The notes below the pieces were generated by a model. That model was given only the letters and a program-made list of their open reading frames with translations. It did not search any database and was not told where the DNA came from. The translations under genes were made by a program, and so were the position numbers. A stretch of DNA of 64,000 nucleotides from positions 3,224,001-3,288,000 of the forward strand of contig OZ244789.1 of the NCBI GenBank assembly GCA_965219705.1, read 5' to 3'. This DNA is from JAJECS01 sp965219705 (GTDB lineage: Bacteria > Chloroflexota > UBA11872). Below are positions 44,187 through 53,110 of the stretch, piece by piece (the stretch's first letter is position 1; every line of letters begins with the position of its first letter).

Positions 44187-45266
44187 ATGGCCCGCCGGAT
44201 CGTCGACCTCACCCAGCCGCTCTCTCGCAACGGCGCTGACGGCGCGTTCAGCGTCCTTGAGTACGAACGCCCACGAAGCGGCCATGGAGTGTTTCATCGC
44301 GTCGACATGGAGACGACTGTCGGCACCCACGTGGTCACGTCGCGGCGGTATCTGGCGTCCGGCTATTCGCTCGCCGAGGCGCCCATCGACCGCTTCTTCG
44401 GCGAGGGGATTGTCGTGCGTCTGCCCTCGTCCCCCGGTGCGGCGGAGATAGGCCCGACCGATCTTGACGACGCCGCCGGCGACCGCGTGCGCCGCGGCGA
44501 TATTGCCGTCCTGGCGTTGGCGCCGAATTCATCGGGCCGCGTCAAGCTCACCGTATTCGCCTCGCAGTGGCTGTGGGACAAGGGCATCAAGATGCTGGTG
44601 CTCGATCACCGCATCGGCATTGGCTCATCGCCGTCGTGGAACGAAGAGCGCACCGTGCTCACGTCGCTGTTTGCCAATGAGATTCCCGTGGTCCGCGGCG
44701 CCACGAACACCGATCAGCTCAGCGACGAGCGCTTCGCCGTGATGGCGCTCCCGATGCGGATCGAGGGTGTTGAAGCCTGGCCGGTTCGAGTGGTTGCCCT
44801 CGACCCTGGGGAACCGCCAACCGACGATCCAGAACCTGCCGCGGACGCCCCCGCCGCCGACCCGCCTGCGGCCCCGGTGGACGCCGAGGCATCCGACGCC
44901 GGCACCGAAAGCGCAGCCGCGACGGCGCCGGCCACGGAAACCGAAGCCGACGACTCCGGCAACGACGAAGCGCCGGCGCAACCGGCTGTCGGGCAGACCG
45001 ACGACGCGCCCGCCGAAGCGAAGCAAGCTGGCGGCGCAGTAGCAGACGAGGCGGCAGTGGAAGACGCCAAGCCTGATGCCACGGAGCCGGCAGAGGCCGT
45101 GCCGACCGCCGATGCGCCGGAAAATGTCGATGCAAGCGAGCCCGCCATCGACGACGCCCCAGGCACTGACGACTCCGAAAAGATGGCGGAGGGACAGACG
45201 GACTCAACAGCCGCCAACACCGTCACCGACGCGGAATCAGGATCGTCTCCCCGATCTGGATCGTAA
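44187..45266 (+). CDS. Cyclase-family (kynurenine formamidase-like) protein with degenerate metal site and acidic tail
   Basis: A 359-residue protein. Residues 1-205 have the cyclase fold: VDLTQPLS at 6-13, the metal-site strand around 40-56, GVDVVVLAL-like core strands (here GDIAVLALAP) and DHRIGIGSSP. The usual HxGTHxD metal motif reads T-V-G-T-H-V-V, so His44 is Thr and Asp50 is Val; only His48 remains. Residues 209-359 are an Ala/Asp/Glu/Pro/Thr low-complexity tail with no hydrophobic segment. The last 44 bases overlap the convergent LysM gene. Formamidase activity is unlikely; a binding or structural role is possible. Confidence 0.7.
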   Translation: MARRIVDLTQPLSRNGADGAFSVLEYERPRSGHGVFHRVDMETTVGTHVVTSRRYLASGYSLAEAPIDRFFGEGIVVRLPSSPGAAEIGPTDLDDAAGDRVRRGDIAVLALAPNSSGRVKLTVFASQWLWDKGIKMLVLDHRIGIGSSPSWNEERTVLTSLFANEIPVVRGATNTDQLSDERFAVMALPMRIEGVEAWPVRVVALDPGEPPTDDPEPAADAPAADPPAAPVDAEASDAGTESAAATAPATETEADDSGNDEAPAQPAVGQTDDAPAEAKQAGGAVADEAAVEDAKPDATEPAEAVPTADAPENVDASEPAIDDAPGTDDSEKMAEGQTDSTAANTVTDAESGSSPRSGS

Positions 45267-45735
45267 ACGGCTCGTCGATCCCGTTCACCGCCGCGATTTC
45301 CTCGAACGAGAAGCCAAACCGGCTGGCAATGCCCGCCAGCGTGTCACCAGGCTCCACGACGTACCCCGTGTAGCGCGCGGGGCGCACCGTGCGGACCGGC
45401 ACGACCGTGGGTGTGGGCAGCACGGTCAGCGTCAACTCGGGCAGCGGGAGATCGATTGTGACGGCGGGCGGGGTAACCACCGCCAGACCAGGGCCTGACA
45501 CGGTCGGCGTACGCAGCGGCGGTGCCGCAGTCGGTTGAAGAATCTCCGGAACCTGGCCCTGGGCGCGCAGCACATTGTCGGCCACGACGATGAACACCAC
45601 CGCGGCCACGACCAGAATTGCAGCGACGACGATGACCAGCGTGCCTGCCGCACCACTCTCGGAAGCGTCCGAAGCGGACCTTGCGCCAGGCCGCCCGACG
45701 CGGCGTCGGTCACGATCCGTGCTGGACTGCGACAC
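45223..45735 (-). CDS. Single-span membrane protein with C-terminal LysM domain
   Basis: A 170-residue protein. A charged N-terminus of 28 residues is followed by a membrane segment at about 31-52 (LVIVVAAILVVAAVVFIVV), a Pro/Thr-rich linker, and one LysM domain at 125-169 (YVVEPGDTLAGIASRFGFSFEEIAAVNGI). LysM binds the glycan of peptidoglycan, so the protein probably ties membrane to wall. It starts at a GTG and ends inside the convergent cyclase gene by 44 bases. Confidence 0.85.
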   Translation of the reverse strand: MSQSSTDRDRRRVGRPGARSASDASESGAAGTLVIVVAAILVVAAVVFIVVADNVLRAQGQVPEILQPTAAPPLRTPTVSGPGLAVVTPPAVTIDLPLPELTLTVLPTPTVVPVRTVRPARYTGYVVEPGDTLAGIASRFGFSFEEIAAVNGIDEPFTIQIGETILIPRR

Positions 45736-45824
45736 CTCGGCGGAATCTACCCAAGGCCGACCCGAGCTGGAGGACAGCTAAGAGCCCCTCTGACCCGAAA
45801 AATGCCCGCAGGCAATCAGGCTGG

Positions 45825-45900
45825 GGTGAGCGAGGGGACTTGAACCCCCAGCCTTCTGGGCCACAACCAGACGCTCTGACCAAATTGAGCTACGCCCACC
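45825..45900 (-). tRNA. tRNA-His (anticodon GTG)
   Basis: Read on the reverse strand, the acceptor stem GTGGGCG pairs with CGCTCAC, the D-arm has TAGCTCA...GGTCAGAGC, the anticodon stem TCTGG/CCAGA carries the loop TTGTGGC (anticodon GTG), and the T-arm contains GGTTCAAGTCC. An extra 5' G (position 45900, G-1) faces C73, the hallmark of tRNA-His. CCA is encoded (45822-45824). It lies just upstream of guaB, on the opposite strand. Confidence 0.96.
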
Positions 45901-45942
45901 ATGCCACCTGGATTCTATAACGATTAGGTGGCCCCAAATCCG

Positions 45943-45971
45943 TTGGGCGTGCCGGCGGCGCGGTGTACAAT
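45943..45971 (+). promoter_or_regulatory. Promoter of guaB
   Basis: TTGGGC (45943-45948) and TACAAT (45966-45971) are separated by exactly 17 bases. Transcription would start near 45978, giving a leader of about 148 bases ahead of the guaB start codon. The site lies between the tRNA-His gene and guaB. Confidence 0.6.
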
Positions 45972-46057
45972 GCCGCAATGTTGAGTGGTCTTGTGCCGCA
46001 TCGTGACCCAGGGCGCATTTGCCAGTGGGCCTGACGCGGCCGAACGTCGCTGATTTC

Positions 46058-46086
46058 GCACCCCGATCGCTAGGCGATCGGGGTGC
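46058..46086 (+). terminator. 13-bp hairpin in the guaB leader (candidate attenuator)
   Basis: GCACCCCGATCGC (46058-46070) pairs perfectly with GCGATCGGGGTGC (46074-46086) across a TAG loop, and TTT follows. It lies 40 bases before the guaB start and downstream of the promoter, so it is inside the transcript. A stem this strong would halt many polymerases; it could be an attenuator or a leader-stabilising element. The U tract is short, so termination is uncertain. Confidence 0.6.
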
Positions 46087-46125
46087 TTTGCGTTCCGGGG
46101 AGGCTCCGGGCATGGAGGGTACGGC

Positions 46126-47646
46126 GTGAGCATTGACTCAGATCCGCTGCGGACCGAAGAACTGCATTCCATAGGCAGCCGGACCATCGTCGAGGGCTTG
46201 ACCTACGACGACGTCCTCTTGGTCCCCGGTCGGTCAGAGGTCCTACCCACGGAGGTTGAGACCACCACGCGGATCAGCCCGCGGATCACCCTCAATGCGC
46301 CCTTGGTCTCCGCCGCCATGGACACCGTCACCGAAGCCCGCATGGCCATCACCCTAGCCCGGGCCGGCGGGATCGGTGTGATCCACCGCAATCTTGGCGT
46401 CGAGGATCAAGCGCTCGAAATCGACAAGGTCAAGCGGTCGCAGTCGGGCATGATCGTCGACCCCATCACCTTGCCCTCGACCGCCACCGTGCGCGAGGCC
46501 AATGAGGTCATGGCGCGCTACCGCATCTCGGGCGTGCCAATCACGGACTCGCGCGGGCAGTTGGTTGGCATCCTCACCAATCGCGATCTGCGCTTTTGCC
46601 GGGACGACACGAAGCATGTCGCCGATCTGATGACCACGGAAAACCTGGTCACCGCGCCGGTCGGCACCACGCTCGAGCAAGCGGAGCGGCTGCTGCATAT
46701 CCATCGCATCGAGAAATTGCCGGTGGTGGACGAGAACGGCCAGCTCCGCGGACTCATCACCGTCAAGGACATTTCCAAGCGCGAGGAGTTCCCCAGCGCG
46801 GTCTACGACGCATCGGGTCGACTCGTGGTAGCCGGCGCCATCGGCACCCACGGCGAAGGGCTGCCGCGCGCCCGCGAGCTCGTTGCGGCGGGCGCCGATG
46901 CCGTGGTGGTGGACTCGGCGCATGGGCACCACAGCGCCGTCATCGAGACGGTGCGCCGCGTCAAGGCGTCGCTGGACGTCGACGTCATCGCCGGCAACGT
47001 GGCCACCGCGGCCGGCGCCAGCGCCCTGATCCAAGCGGGCGCCGATTGCGTCAAGGTCGGCATCGGTCCCGCGGCCATTTGCACCACCCGCGTGGTGGCG
47101 GGCGTGGGCGTACCGCAACTCACGGCGATCACGGGCTGTCTGGGGCCATGCAGCGAGCACGGCGTGCCGCTCATCGCCGACGGCGGCGTGCGCTACTCGG
47201 GCGATATCGCCAAAGCCATTGCCGCCGGCGCCGCCGCCGTCATGATCGGCAACATGTTCGCCGGCACGGACGACAGTCCCGGCGAGATCGTGTATCGCCA
47301 GGGCGAGCGGTACAAGGAATACCGCGGGATGGGCTCGGTCGGCGCCATGATGGAGCGCGCCGGCGCGTCGCGCGACCGATACGGTCAGCACGAGGTGCAC
47401 GATTCCGCCAAGCTCGTCGCCGAAGGCGTCGAAGCCCAAACGCCGTATCGCGGTCCTACCGTCAACATGATCGACCAACTCGTTGGCGGGCTCCGGTCGG
47501 CGATGGGCTATGTGGGCGCGGCCGACATTCGCGAGCTGCAAACGAAGGGCCGATTCGTCCGCTCGTCCCGCGCCAGCGTCGATGAGGGGCACGTGCACGA
47601 CGTCGTGCTCGTCAAAGAGGCGCCCAACTATCACGCGCCGCGCTAG
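46126..47646 (+). CDS. guaB: IMP dehydrogenase
   Basis: A 506-residue enzyme oxidising IMP to XMP, the committed step in GMP synthesis. The TIM barrel is interrupted near residues 110-230 by two CBS domains (VREANEVMARYRISGVP, EQAERLLHIHRIEKLPVV). The catalytic Cys319 is in GPAAICTTR, and the flap region has YRGMGSVGAM. The GTG start has GGAGGG 6 bases upstream. It has its own promoter and a structured leader. Confidence 0.97.
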   Translation: MSIDSDPLRTEELHSIGSRTIVEGLTYDDVLLVPGRSEVLPTEVETTTRISPRITLNAPLVSAAMDTVTEARMAITLARAGGIGVIHRNLGVEDQALEIDKVKRSQSGMIVDPITLPSTATVREANEVMARYRISGVPITDSRGQLVGILTNRDLRFCRDDTKHVADLMTTENLVTAPVGTTLEQAERLLHIHRIEKLPVVDENGQLRGLITVKDISKREEFPSAVYDASGRLVVAGAIGTHGEGLPRARELVAAGADAVVVDSAHGHHSAVIETVRRVKASLDVDVIAGNVATAAGASALIQAGADCVKVGIGPAAICTTRVVAGVGVPQLTAITGCLGPCSEHGVPLIADGGVRYSGDIAKAIAAGAAAVMIGNMFAGTDDSPGEIVYRQGERYKEYRGMGSVGAMMERAGASRDRYGQHEVHDSAKLVAEGVEAQTPYRGPTVNMIDQLVGGLRSAMGYVGAADIRELQTKGRFVRSSRASVDEGHVHDVVLVKEAPNYHAPR

Positions 47647-47729
47647 CGGCGCGTCCTCGGACGGGATCGACAACTGAGGCGCATTGCTCCGCCGCTGGGC
47701 CGCCGCGCGCTCCAAACAGGCCCGCCCCG

Positions 47730-49730
47730 ATGAGCTTGCTCCTGGGCGTGGACACCGGTGGAACCTTCACCGACGCCGTTTTGGTCGATGCGGCATCTGG
47801 GTCCGTCGAGGCCGCGCACAAGGCGCCCACCACCCACGACAACCTCGCCGCCGGCATCGACGCGGCGCTCGATGGGTTGCCCCCCAGCGCCTGGGCGCAG
47901 GTGCGTAGGGCGGCCCTATCCACGACGCTCGCCACCAACGCCGCCTTGGAGGGGCTGGGAAGCCGTGTCGGCTGCATCCTCATCGGATACGACGCGGGCG
48001 TGATGCGGCACTACCGGCTGGACCGTCATATCCGTGCGTCGGCGGTTGCCCACGTTGCAGGACGCCACGACATCTTCGGCGAGGAAGTGACGCCCCTCGA
48101 CGAGGACGGGCTGCGAGAGGCCGTGCGCTGCCTGGCGGCCGAGGTGGACGCGTTGGCCATATCGAGCTACCTCGCGCCGCGCAATCCCGATCACGAGCAG
48201 CGCGCCGTGCGGCTGGCACGCGAGCTCACCAGCATGCCCATCGCGGCCGGCGCCTCCCTCACGTCGCACCTGGACTCGATCAGGCGCGCGACCACGGCGA
48301 CGCTCAACGCCCGGTTGCTGGCCCTCACCGGCGAATTGCTCGATTCGCTCGAGCATTCGGTAAAGCGGCGCGGCATTTCCGCCCCGGCAATGGTCGTGCG
48401 CGGCGATGCGACGCTCATGGCGCTGGACCTCGCGCGCGACCGTCCAATCGACAGCCTGTTCTCGGGGCCGGCGGCCAGCGCGGTTGGCGGGGCGCGCCTG
48501 GCCGGCATCGACCGAGCGGTTGTGGTCGACATGGGTGGGACGTCTACCGACGTTGGGATCCTCGAAGACGGACGGCCGACCCTCACAAGCCGGGGGGCAC
48601 AGCTTGCGGGATGGCGCACGGCCGTGCGCGCCGCCGCCGTGCGCTCGGCGGCCATCGGCGGCGACAGCCGCATCCGCGCGGACCCGTTGGACCTTGTCAT
48701 TGGACCCGAGCGAGTCGTGCCGCTTTCGCGCGCCGCCCACCAGATGCCGGAGATCCGAGACCGCCTGGCGGAGCTGGACGCCCAGCGCCGCTCGCATCGG
48801 CTTGTCCCGGTGTGGGAATTCTTCGCGGCAGGCCGGCCGCTCGCGGACGAGGTGGTCTCGTCCCCCGAGCAACGGGTGCTCGACGCGCTGGCCCGCGGCC
48901 CGCTGGATGTCCTGACGCTCGCCAAGCAGGCCGGCGCCCGCGACGCCCGGCTGCTCGCGATCCACGGGCTGATCGCGCGCCGGCTCATCACGCGGATCGG
49001 GCTCACGCCCACCGACCTGCTTCATGTGCGCGGCGAGTACACCGAAGGTGACGTTGATGCGGCGATCATCGCCAGCCGTATCGCCGCGCGCGAGAGCCGC
49101 ACGGAGCCGGACACGTTCGTGACCCACGCGCACGAGGCCGTCGTTCGGTCGCTGTGCATCGCCACGCTCCGCCGCGCCATCGCCGCACGGCGCCCCGATC
49201 TCGCCGAGTCCGATGAGAAGCTCGGCTCGTACTTGCTCGACACCAGCGCATCCCCATCGAGCCGCGTCGGGCCGCTTGACGTGGGCCTGCGACTCACCAT
49301 GCCGCTGATTGCGCTCGGCGCTGCCGGCGCCGCGTGGTTGCCCCAAGTGGCGCGCCGCCTGCGCACCGAGGTCATCGTCCCCCAGCACGCAGCCGTCGCG
49401 AGCGCCGTCGGGGCCGCGTCGACGCAGATCGTGCAGGAGATCGAGGTGCTGCTGCGGCCGCAGTACCTGCGTCGCGGCGGCGCTATCGACTACGCGGTAC
49501 ATAGCCCCGAGGGCCGCGCCACCTTTGCCACCGAGGCGCAAGCCCGCGAGCACGCGCTCGCCATAGGCCGTCGAGTCGCCGCAGCCGCGGCAGCTGCTGC
49601 CGGCGCGCACGGTCCCTCAATCGACGTTGACGAGCGCCGTTGGAGCCTCGACGGCGATGATCCCGAAGCACCCGCGCATCTCATGGAAACCCGCTTGCGG
49701 TTCACGGCAACGGAGCCCGATCACGTCTAG
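47730..49730 (+). CDS. Hydantoinase/oxoprolinase family protein (HyuA-type)
   Basis: A 666-residue ASKHA-fold protein that would use ATP to open a cyclic amide such as hydantoin or 5-oxoproline. The first phosphate loop is LGVDTGGTFTDAVLVD; the second is VVVDMGGTSTDVGIL near 266-280. An insertion near 360-440 with LDALARGPLDVLTLAKQAGA and IGLTPTDLLHVRGEYTEGD is characteristic of one subgroup. No HyuB partner lies beside it. It is followed by greA after about 95 bases. Substrate unknown. Confidence 0.87.
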   Translation: MSLLLGVDTGGTFTDAVLVDAASGSVEAAHKAPTTHDNLAAGIDAALDGLPPSAWAQVRRAALSTTLATNAALEGLGSRVGCILIGYDAGVMRHYRLDRHIRASAVAHVAGRHDIFGEEVTPLDEDGLREAVRCLAAEVDALAISSYLAPRNPDHEQRAVRLARELTSMPIAAGASLTSHLDSIRRATTATLNARLLALTGELLDSLEHSVKRRGISAPAMVVRGDATLMALDLARDRPIDSLFSGPAASAVGGARLAGIDRAVVVDMGGTSTDVGILEDGRPTLTSRGAQLAGWRTAVRAAAVRSAAIGGDSRIRADPLDLVIGPERVVPLSRAAHQMPEIRDRLAELDAQRRSHRLVPVWEFFAAGRPLADEVVSSPEQRVLDALARGPLDVLTLAKQAGARDARLLAIHGLIARRLITRIGLTPTDLLHVRGEYTEGDVDAAIIASRIAARESRTEPDTFVTHAHEAVVRSLCIATLRRAIAARRPDLAESDEKLGSYLLDTSASPSSRVGPLDVGLRLTMPLIALGAAGAAWLPQVARRLRTEVIVPQHAAVASAVGAASTQIVQEIEVLLRPQYLRRGGAIDYAVHSPEGRATFATEAQAREHALAIGRRVAAAAAAAAGAHGPSIDVDERRWSLDGDDPEAPAHLMETRLRFTATEPDHV

Positions 49731-49753
49731 CCGACCTCAAACAACCCTCTCGC

Positions 49754-49759
49754 TATAAT
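49754..49759 (+). promoter_or_regulatory. -10 box of the greA-lysS promoter
   Basis: A perfect TATAAT lies 24 bases after the hydantoinase stop and 66 bases before the greA start. The expected -35 position (about 49731-49736) is CCGACC, a poor match, so an activator or a strong -10 may compensate. Confidence 0.5.
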
Positions 49760-49824
49760 TGGCGCGAACCAGCGCAACGCAACATGCCGGCCCGGCTTCG
49801 GTATTGGGGAGGCGAACCACGCCC

Positions 49825-50283
49825 ATGGCGAGCAAGTTCTTGACTGAAGAAGGGCGAACGCGTCTCGAGGCCGAGCTTCACGAACTGAAGACGGTGAAGC
49901 GGCCAGATATCATCCGGCGCATCCACGAGGCCAAGGAGTTCGGCGAGCTCAGCGAAGGTAACGAACCGGACGAGGTCAAGAACGACCAGGCGTTCACCGA
50001 GGGCCGCATCATGATGCTTGAGCGCCTGCTGCGCGACGCCATCATCGTCAGCGGGCACTCGTCGGACACGGTCAGCATCGGCGCCACGGTCAGTCTCCGC
50101 GACGACGGCAGCGGCGACCGCGAGTTCACCATCGTCGGCACCGAGGAGATCGATCTTGCAACGGGCAAGATCTCGAATGAATCGCCGTTGGGCCAGGCGC
50201 TTGTCGGGCGCAAAGTCGGCGAAAATGTCACCGTGGAGACGCCCGCAGGCTCGCGCGCCTACGAGATCACAGGAATCACCTGA
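49825..50283 (+). CDS. greA: Transcription elongation factor GreA
   Basis: A 152-residue factor that rescues backtracked RNA polymerase by stimulating transcript cleavage. The N-terminal coiled coil starts at ASKFLTEEGRTRLEAEL, and its tip carries GELSEGNEPDEVKNDQ, where the acidic residues act in the polymerase channel; the usual reading is LSENAEY. The C-terminal FKBP-like domain has SPLGQALVGRKVGENV. ATG at 49825 has GGGGAGG about 11 bases upstream. greA-lysS pairing is common in bacteria. Confidence 0.93.
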   Translation: MASKFLTEEGRTRLEAELHELKTVKRPDIIRRIHEAKEFGELSEGNEPDEVKNDQAFTEGRIMMLERLLRDAIIVSGHSSDTVSIGATVSLRDDGSGDREFTIVGTEEIDLATGKISNESPLGQALVGRKVGENVTVETPAGSRAYEITGIT

Positions 50284-51764
50284 TCGCGGAGGCAGGACCA
50301 GACCCCGCCAGGGCGCCGGCCGACCGGCTGTACGAGGCACGGCTCGCCAAGCTCAACCGCATCGCCGCGGCGGGCAAGCCCACATTCCCAGCCCGGGTAC
50401 CCCGGTCGCATCTCGCGGCCGAGGCGCGCTCGTCGGTTGACGATCCGAACCGCCCCGAAGTCGACGTCGCGGGCCGGGTGATGTCCCTGCGACGCATGGG
50501 CAAGACCAGTTTCGCCGCGCTGCGCGACGGATCGGGCGAGATTCAGCTCTTCCTGAATGCCGGCGAGCTGGGCGCGGACGAGTATCGGGGCGTCCTGGAC
50601 GTGCTCGACGTCGGCGACATCGTGTCGGCGGGCGGGCCGCTGTTTCGCACGCGCGCCGGGGAACCGTCGGTGCGCGTGCAGCGACTGACGGTTGCCGCGA
50701 AGGCTCTCCGGCCGCTCCCCGAGAAGTGGCGCGGCTTGCAGGACCCCGAGGCGCGCTACCGACAGCGCTACCTCGACATCATTGCCAATCAAGACGTGCG
50801 CGAACGCTTCGAGGCGCGGACGAGAATCGTGGCCGCCATTCGCCGCGTGCTCGACTCGCAGGGGTTCATGGAAGTGGAAACCCCCTCCCTGCAACCGGTA
50901 TATGGCGGCGGCCACGCCGTGCCCTTCACGACCCACTACGAAGCCTTGGGACGCGATTTCTACCTGCGCATCGCCGACGAGCTATATCTCAAACGTCTGC
51001 TGGTCGCCGGCTATGAGCGCGTGTACGAGATCTGCAAGGACTATCGCAACGAAGGCATCGACCGCACCCACTGCCCCGAATTCACGATGCTCGAGGCCTA
51101 TCAGGCCTTCGCCGATCTTGGCGATGTGCTCCAACTCACCGAGTCGCTGGTGGTCGAGGCGGCGAAGGCCGTTGCCGGAGACACGCGCGTCACCCACGGC
51201 GAGACAACGCTGGACTTCACGCCACCCTGGCGGCAAGTGACCTACCGGGATGCCGTGCTCACGGCCACCGAACTCGACTTGGACAGCGAGACGTTGACCG
51301 ACGAGCAGATCCGCAACGCCGCGGCGAGCCACGGCATATCGCTCGACGCCGGATCGACGCGCGCCCGCACGCTCGACGAGTTGATGAAGACATGCGTGGA
51401 GCCCGCCTTTGTCCAGCCGACGTTTCTCACGCGATATCCGGCGGAGACCACACCGCTGGCGAAGCGCACGCCGGACGACCCGCGGTACGTCGAGCGCTTC
51501 GAGCCCTTCGTGCTGGGAATGGAGTTGGGCAATGGGTATACGGAGCTGAACGACCCAATCGATCAGCACCGCCGCCTCAGCGAGCAGGCACAGGGCGACG
51601 CCGATGCGCATCCGATGGATGAGGACTTCGTCCGCGCGCTCGAACACGGGATGCCGCCGGCGGGCGGCATGGGGCTGGGCATTGACCGCCTCACGATGGT
51701 GCTCACCGGCGCGGGGAACATCCGCGATGTCATCCTGTTCCCCCAACTGCGAACGCCTGCGTAG
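50280..51764 (+). CDS. lysS: Lysine-tRNA ligase (class II), probable CTG start
   Basis: About 494 residues. The anticodon-binding OB fold starts at VDVAGRVMSLRRMGKTSFA near residue 62; the catalytic domain has motif 2 VYEICKDYRNEGIDRTH and motif 3 GGMGLGIDRL. The frame is open far upstream of the first ATG or GTG (50478), which would cut off the OB fold. No ATG, GTG or TTG occurs before that in frame near the greA stop. The best start is CTG at 50280, overlapping the greA TGA as CTGA with AGGA about 6 bases ahead. The N-terminal LYEARLAKLNRI helix is typical of LysRS. Confidence 0.9.
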   Translation: MIAEAGPDPARAPADRLYEARLAKLNRIAAAGKPTFPARVPRSHLAAEARSSVDDPNRPEVDVAGRVMSLRRMGKTSFAALRDGSGEIQLFLNAGELGADEYRGVLDVLDVGDIVSAGGPLFRTRAGEPSVRVQRLTVAAKALRPLPEKWRGLQDPEARYRQRYLDIIANQDVRERFEARTRIVAAIRRVLDSQGFMEVETPSLQPVYGGGHAVPFTTHYEALGRDFYLRIADELYLKRLLVAGYERVYEICKDYRNEGIDRTHCPEFTMLEAYQAFADLGDVLQLTESLVVEAAKAVAGDTRVTHGETTLDFTPPWRQVTYRDAVLTATELDLDSETLTDEQIRNAAASHGISLDAGSTRARTLDELMKTCVEPAFVQPTFLTRYPAETTPLAKRTPDDPRYVERFEPFVLGMELGNGYTELNDPIDQHRRLSEQAQGDADAHPMDEDFVRALEHGMPPAGGMGLGIDRLTMVLTGAGNIRDVILFPQLRTPA

Positions 51765-51829
51765 AATCAAGAGTCGGGCGAAACGGCCCAAGGTCAGCTG
51801 GCCGTTGCCATACGCTACGTTGCTCCCAC

Positions 51830-53110
51830 ATGCTTCCCCTGCGCTTCCTTCGTGAGAACGCGGACCTCGTCCGGACCGGGCTAATTGCCCGGGGTGACGA
51901 GGCGCCGCTGGATGACCTGCTCGCGGTCGACGAGCAACGGCGAGCCCTGCTGATTGAAGTGGAGCAGTGGCGTGCCGAGCGAAACCGCCTCTCGCGCGCC
52001 ATCGGGGCCGCGCCCGATCCGGCGCAACGTACGGAGTTGATTGCAAAGACCCGCACGCTGTCCCGGAACCTTGACGGAGCGGAGCCGGAGCTGGGGCGTA
52101 TTGAGGATGAAATCAATCGCCTGCTGATGCAGATCCCAGCCCTGCCGCATGCGTCCGTCCCGGCAGGCCGCGACGCTGACGACAACCCGCTCGTCGCCGC
52201 GCATGGCGTCCCGGCAGCCTTCGACTTCGAACCGCGTCCACATTGGGAGATTGGCGAGGCGCTCGGCGTGCTCGACTTTCCCCGAGCGGCCAAGATCGCC
52301 GGGTCGGGTTTCTGGCTCTTCCGCGGCGCCGGGGCGCGGCTGCAACGCGCGCTGGTCGCCTGGGCCATCGACTTTCAGGTTCGGGAGCACGGCTACCTTG
52401 AAATCCTCCCCCCGGCGCTCGTCACGAGCCGCGGCATGACTGACTCGGGCAAACTGCCAAAGTTCGCCGACGACTCGTATCGCATGGCCACCGACGACCT
52501 CTGGCTCAATCCAACGGCCGAAGTCCCACTCACCGCCATGCACCGGGGCGAGGTCCTCGAGGGCGCCGCGCTTCCCTTGCGATACGTCGCCTACACCCCC
52601 GCCTTCCGCCGCGAGGCCGGAGGCGCCGGCATCGACACGCGTGGCCTGCAGCGGTTGCATCAGTTCGACAAGGTCGAGCTCTACAGCTACGCCCTCGCCG
52701 GGCATTCGTATGACGAGCTGGAGACCATGCGCGAGCATGCCGAAGCCGCCCTCCAGGCGCTCGGGCTGCCCTACCGCACCGTGGAAGTGTGCACCGGCGA
52801 CCTCGGGTTCACCGCCGCCAAAACCTACGACCTGGAAGCGTGGGCGCCCGGCGTCAACGCCTGGCTCGAAGTTTCGTCGATCTCGAATTGCGAGGCCTTC
52901 CAAGCGCGGCGGGCCGGCATCCGAGCCCGGCAGCCGGGTAGCAGCCACACTGAATACGTGCATACGCTCAATGGGTCCGGGCTTGGCATGGCCCGTACGA
53001 TGGTGGCGATTCTCGAGAACGGCCAGCAAGCCGACGGCACGGTCCACGTGCCGGAAGTTCTCCAACCGTATCTCGACGGCCGGGAAATGCTTGAGGTGGA
53101 GGCCGGATGA
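51830..53110 (+). CDS. serS: Serine-tRNA ligase
   Basis: A 426-residue class II synthetase. The N-terminal coiled coil that grips tRNA-Ser spans about residues 28-100. The catalytic domain contains the motif 2 region TPAFRREAGGAGIDTRGLQRLHQFDKVE and motif 3 GSGLGMARTMVAILEN, with FTAAKTYDLEAWAPG between. The gene overlaps the next by four bases (ATGA). It lies 65 bases after lysS, so the three translation genes greA, lysS and serS may be co-transcribed. Confidence 0.97.
   Translation: MLPLRFLRENADLVRTGLIARGDEAPLDDLLAVDEQRRALLIEVEQWRAERNRLSRAIGAAPDPAQRTELIAKTRTLSRNLDGAEPELGRIEDEINRLLMQIPALPHASVPAGRDADDNPLVAAHGVPAAFDFEPRPHWEIGEALGVLDFPRAAKIAGSGFWLFRGAGARLQRALVAWAIDFQVREHGYLEILPPALVTSRGMTDSGKLPKFADDSYRMATDDLWLNPTAEVPLTAMHRGEVLEGAALPLRYVAYTPAFRREAGGAGIDTRGLQRLHQFDKVELYSYALAGHSYDELETMREHAEAALQALGLPYRTVEVCTGDLGFTAAKTYDLEAWAPGVNAWLEVSSISNCEAFQARRAGIRARQPGSSHTEYVHTLNGSGLGMARTMVAILENGQQADGTVHVPEVLQPYLDGREMLEVEAG

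Noticed and set aside
50478..51764. lysS starting at the first GTG or ATG (50478/50481)
   Set aside because: This start would remove the N-terminal helix and the first strand of the OB fold, which are clearly encoded upstream.
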